Of a stretch of DNA of 25,165 nt, positions 21,314 to 25,165 are shown one piece after another; within the stretch, counting starts at the first letter, position 1, and each line of letters starts with the position of its first letter. Below the pieces are notes generated by a model. It saw only the letters and a list, made by a program, of their open reading frames with translations, did not search any database and was not told where the DNA came from. Position numbers and translations under genes: made by a program. This DNA is from Guillardia theta CCMP2712 (taxonomy: Eukaryota > Cryptophyceae > Pyrenomonadales > Geminigeraceae), in assembly GCF_000315625.1 (NCBI RefSeq), contig NW_005434655.1:435090-460254 (forward strand), read 5' to 3'.

Positions 21314-21592
21314 GGAGGAGGCGTGTGGGAAGGCATGTTATATGACATATGAAAGAGATTCCTGTACATCTAAGATGCAATGGTGGGTTGATGAGATGTC
21401 TGAGGGAGGAGAGTTCTTTACTGTGTGAGAGGAGAGGTGAATTGTTTGTTTTGCTCTTCCATTACGACGTGCTTTGCATCTGAATGTGACAGTACTGGAT
21501 TCACCAGAAGAAGGAATCATGAGCTTCGATGCGTAACGACAGATCGCTCCTGTAGGGCCGTCGCTCGTAGTGGGAGAGAGGAGGAGAAGGAG
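21033..21592. other. Intergenic region, armadillo gene to kinase gene
   Basis: 560 nt between the 5' end of the armadillo gene and the 3' end of the kinase gene, both on the minus strand. It contains a GAGGAGGAA-type purine array at about 21245-21322 and otherwise no feature I can support. Confidence 0.6.
21245..21322. repeat. (GAGGAGGAAGAG)n purine microsatellite
   Basis: Tandem GAGGAGGAA units on the plus strand, ending in a GGA run. Confidence 0.9.
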
Positions 21593-24500
21593 CTAGTGCA
21601 CATTGAAGGCACTACCTCCTATGAACTCACGTAGGATCGAAGTAGAAGCGACGGGACTCTCCTACAGCAGCAAGAAGCCCGTCAGACGCACGAAAACGAG
21701 AGGGAGATGAGGGAGGAGGAAACACTGAAATAGCGGAGAACAGAGAGAAAATGGGATGAGATGAGATGAAGAGAGGGGGTTGAGGAGAAGGCGGAAATCT
21801 AGTAGTGAAAGCACCATGACGAGTAGACACGGACCTGCCAGGTAGGGAAAGTGTCGAGCACGGCGAGGAGGTGCGAGCACTTGACGAAGTTGTCATTGTC
21901 AGGAGGAACAGTACGGAGAAGCTGATCGAGTCTTCCCTGAAGAGAAACGTAAGGAGGGAGGGAGGGAGGAACAAGAGAAACAGGGAGAGGAGATGGACAA
22001 CGGGCTGCGGCGGCGGCGGAGATTAGGAGAGATTCGAGGAGGGGAGAGGAGGGTGGGCGCTTGTTCTGCTCACCTTAAGGATTGGGAGTTCGCAGTGCAT
22101 AGCAGAGTTGAAGATAAAGTCGGCTTCGTTCTGATGAGGAAAATCCACGTGTGTTCTCCCCTCCTCACGTTGCTCCACATCGATAGAGTCTGAAATACCA
22201 TCATCACTCCTCTCCTCTCCTCTCCTCTCCTCTCCTCTCCTCTCCTCTCCTCTCCTCTCCTCTCCTCTCCTCTCCTCTCCTCTCCTCTCCTCTCCTCCCT
22301 TGATTCACTCTTTATCCTGATTTTGACCGTAGCTCACCTTAGCTGCATTGTTTCCTCGGAAGAGATAATCTCTTGACATACGTCGCGCCTGCCTTGCAGC
22401 TCATCTCCTCCTCCTCCTCCTCCTCCTCCTCTCGTACCAATCTGTGGTCGGTGGTCTTGCAGACATTGAAGTCATCGAGCTGCAGCGTCATGATGGGTGA
22501 GATGTAGACCCTGAGAGGGAGTCAGGACAAGACAAGGAGAAAGAAGGTCGAGGCTAGCAGCAAGTCCGAGGAGAGCCACCAGAGCTGGTAGAAGACGAGA
22601 AAGGGAGGAGAGGAGGTGCAGCAAGAGCCAAGAGGTTGAGAAGAGGAAAGAGCAAGGGAAGGGGATCAGTACTTGAACTTCTCGTTCTCAGGGATCTTTG
22701 AGGTGTAGTTGGGATTGAGCGCGTGAATGCCCTCGATGATCAGCGTTCCTCCCTCCTCCAGCTTCATCTCCTTCCCTGGATGCTCCCTGGCCCCCTCCTC
22801 AGGTCTCCATGACCTCCTGCTCCTCCTCCACCTCCTCCTTCACCTGTATCCTGTCTTCATGTTGTAGATCGGCGTCATGACCTGCACTTGTCTGTGAACG
22901 GCACGACCTTGCTGAGCAGCCTGATGAAGAAAAGGAGAAAGAGGCAGCAGAGCACAACACCAGGGGGGAAGGCCTGCAAGAGCAGAGGGGGGAGTTGTAG
23001 CGGGTGAGGGTGTGGTATAAACGACGAGGACGGTAACTGCGGAGGGAGAAGGGAGAGGAGAAAAGGGGCATGGTTACAGAATGAGGAGAAGGGCAAGAAG
23101 CTGAGATAGGAGGCTGATCGGGCGGGGAAGAAAGGGGAGGAGGCGGAAGCGAAGAGGAGGGAGACCGTCTCTCCATGAGTCAGCGCCATGATATGCTCCT
23201 GAACGAGTTCGACGTCCATACTCTCGATGGAGTCGTAGTCCACATCCCTTGCATACTCGTCACTGCCTCCTCTCCTCTCCTCTCCTCTCCCCTCCACTTA
23301 CGCTCTGTTGTGTCTGATCTGGTACTTGGGTTGACGGTCCAGCGGCAGGTAGTAGTGATCCACAGTGAGCGGCATGGAGGACACACCTGAATCACACGTG
23401 AGGACAGGAAGGAGACGGAGAGAGGAGGAGGAGGAGCAAGCAAGGGAGCATTAGAGGCGTGGGGGAAGACCTTCAGTACGGAGGGCGAGGGAGAGCTTGT
23501 GCGAGAAGGTGGTTTTGCCGGAAGCCGTGGGGCCTGAGTGCTGGTGAGAAGAAGAGGAGGAAGAGTGTCAAAAGTTGCCTGCTATGCAGACAACCCGAAG
23601 GCGATTCGACTCTGCAGCATCGCAGTGAGAGCGCTTAGAGGAAGCAGCGCTGGTACCGGCTCGCTTTGCTATCTGCTTTGCGAGCTCTGAGATCTTGTTT
23701 TCCAGTCGGACCTGCACGTTGGAGTAAAGGGAGGAAAGGAACAGAGGAAGGAAAGCAATGAAGTGCAGATGGAATACAAGGGAAGAGGGAAGGAGAGCTC
23801 AAGTCACCTCGCACGCATGGATGTACAACTTCTGTGCTCCATCTCCTTCTTCGACATCACACAAGTCTATCTTATGTCAGAGACGCACTTTCTTCCCCTT
23901 CCCCCTCTTCTCTCCTCTCTTCTCCTACTCTCCTCGCCTCTCCTCTCCTCGCCTCGCCTCGCCTCGCCTCTTCCCTCTCCTCCTCCTCTCCTTTCTCTTC
24001 TCCTCTCCTTTCACCTGCGCTGCAGTTCACTCCAGTCTTTTTGGACCACTCTCGAAGCTCGAGTATCGCCTGCAGCTAGATCAGCTGCCTTGCCCCTGCT
24101 CTCTGGCTCCTCTAGCTCACGCTCGTGATGGCTGGTTGATCGACGAAGCGAGAGCCGTAAGTGAGCATCACGCCACCCTTGGGGTATCTGCAGAGGATGG
24201 AAACAGCGAGGTGAGAAAGAGGAGGAAGACGAGGACGGGGGAGATGTGTGGGGGAGTGGAGAAGAAAGGAGACCGCTCTAGGATTGTGGATGAGTTGGGA
24301 GAGCAGGAGACATATGGTGGTGGAGTAGGAGTTGGACAGGAAGGAGGGGAGGGAGAGGAGGAGCCTGCCAGCCCCACATTTGGAGGTCGAAGGGGATCTT
24401 CTTCAACTTGCCGAGGCTCTCAAACACAGGGAAGAAACTAGCGCGGTGAGCTCAGTCGCCTGCTCAGCCCTCTCCTCCTTCACCTCAGACGGAAATGGGG

Positions 24501-25048
24501 CTTCTCTTCGATCATACAAACTTTGACGTCTACCTGCTGCATGCTCAGCGACTCGTGACCCGTCAAGTGTTCCCCACCATCCCTCCGATTGGGATGCGAG
24601 AGGAGAGGAGCTTTGCAGCGATGAATTGCTCCTTCTCGATGAAGTATTGCAGCACCTGCTCTCCCTTCAGCCCCTCACCACCCCTTGCATCTCCAAACCT
24701 CCTTGTACGGCCTCTTCTCCTCGTGCACCTTGACGTCTCTTGCTACCTGGTCAACCTCAATCAGGCAACGAGCATCGGCAGCGCAGCTGCATCTGTCGCC
24801 TCACCAGTTGCAGCATCTCCGCCTTGATCATCTCGAGCTCGTTGTGGTGCACGGCCTCGATGCCCTGGATCCAGTACCAGTAGGCATTTGCGATCGAGTA
24901 CCCTCCTTGAATGCTGAGGCCTCTGGGTCAGTAAACCAGAATCAAGCTCATCGTCGTACCTGCGGTCGGGAAAGATTTTCTCGCAGGCAAGTGAGAACAA
25001 AAGTCTTAGGGTCCTTCGATAAAGATCCGCGTCTTCTCCGAACAGGTA
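21593..25048 (-). CDS. Uridine-kinase-family nucleoside kinase (5' partial)
   Basis: P-loop kinase of the phosphoribulokinase/uridine kinase superfamily, in the long form with an extra N-terminal domain. Exons (minus): 25048-24960, 24913-24805, 24746-24699, 24655-24534, 24418-24378, 24187-24121, 24075-24015, 23866-23808, 23711-23657, 23611-23579, 23533-23471, 23386-23302, 23262-23166, 22881-22844, 22804-22673, 22510-22438, 22388-22338, 22189-22074, 21936-21835, 21661-21593; about 503 residues. N-terminal part: YRRTLRLLFSLACEKIFPD and YSIANAYWYWIQGIEAVH. Kinase: Walker A VVCIAGPTASGKTTFS, acceptor region MPLTVDHYYLPLD, then YNMKTGYR, LIIEGIHALNP, LQLDDFNVCKTTDHRL, RRMSRDYLFRGN, NEADFIFNSAM and a C-terminal LREFIGGSAF. 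Likely phosphorylates uridine/cytidine or a related nucleoside; substrate not provable. The intron after 23579 begins with GC. Two exons appear to lack one base (near 22138 and 24565). Confidence 0.88.
22207..22297. repeat. (TCCTC)n microsatellite in kinase intron
   Basis: About 18 TCCTC pentamers inside the intron between kinase exons 22388-22338 and 22189-22074; purine-rich on the sense strand. Confidence 0.95.
22406..22431. repeat. (TCC)n tract in kinase intron
   Basis: Short TCC run in the intron between kinase exons 22510-22438 and 22388-22338. Confidence 0.8.
22882..23165 (-). other. Longest internal intron of the kinase gene
   Basis: 284-nt intron between kinase exons 23262-23166 and 22881-22844; it is purine-rich on the plus strand. 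No conserved kinase block is missing across it, so I see no extra exon. Confidence 0.5.
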
Positions 25049-25165
25049 CTTCGTCACCCGTCAGGTATCAGATTTCAACTTTTTCCTGGCCTTCTCTTCT
25101 TACCCTGTCCAGTCCTGTCCATCACACCTTCTCCATTCTCTCCTGCTCTTCTCTCCCTCCCTCCC
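25049..25165 (-). other. Right edge: probable intron upstream of first visible kinase exon
   Basis: The exon at 25048 starts after a gacgaag acceptor. The remaining 117 nt to the window edge have no recognisable coding match and probably contain the preceding intron and perhaps the end of an upstream exon. Confidence 0.4.

Overview
The window looks like nuclear DNA of a microbial eukaryote, probably an alga or other protist. Nearly every gene is split by very short GT-AG introns (mostly about 35-110 nt). The coding families include eukaryotic ones: a PPPDE/DeSI isopeptidase, a CSPP1-like centrosomal protein, armadillo repeats and a CLU fragment. Polypurine/polypyrimidine microsatellites are abundant, and there is one 180-nt assembly gap. 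A cryptophyte such as Guillardia would fit, but nothing in the sequence proves the species.

Layout, left to right. (1) 1-4724, minus: a 16-exon gene for a fused indolepyruvate:ferredoxin-oxidoreductase-type enzyme with an Arg-rich, mitochondrial-like N terminus; its 3' end runs off the left edge. (2) 4725-5832: a divergent promoter region with an inverted array of TAGGGGTA-type motifs around a GC palindrome. (3) 5833-7335, plus: a complete 10-exon triosephosphate isomerase. (4) 7336-8176: a cluster of strong hairpins, an AT-rich inverted repeat and a GGGAGA microsatellite. (5) 8177-10470, plus: a PPPDE/DeSI-like peptidase with a long disordered tail. (6) 10365-13523, minus: a coiled-coil RING-finger protein. 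It is interrupted by the gap and by an opposite-strand fragment of a CLU-type TPR gene. (7) 14265-18131, plus: a CSPP1-like, highly charged coiled-coil protein. (8) 18319-21032, minus: an armadillo-repeat protein. (9) 21593 to about 25048, minus: a uridine-kinase-family nucleoside kinase with an N-terminal domain; its 5' end lies beyond the right edge.

The genes do not form a pathway. Two head-to-head pairs (oxidoreductase/TPI and RING/CSPP1-like) share intergenic regions that may be bidirectional promoters. Two tail-to-tail pairs (DeSI/RING and CSPP1-like/armadillo) end within or close to each other. I built the exon models by hand from splice signals, phase continuity and family motifs. Phases close across almost all junctions. 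The exceptions are three places where one base appears to be missing, plus a frame break in the CLU fragment. These look like assembly errors or mutations and are listed as findings.
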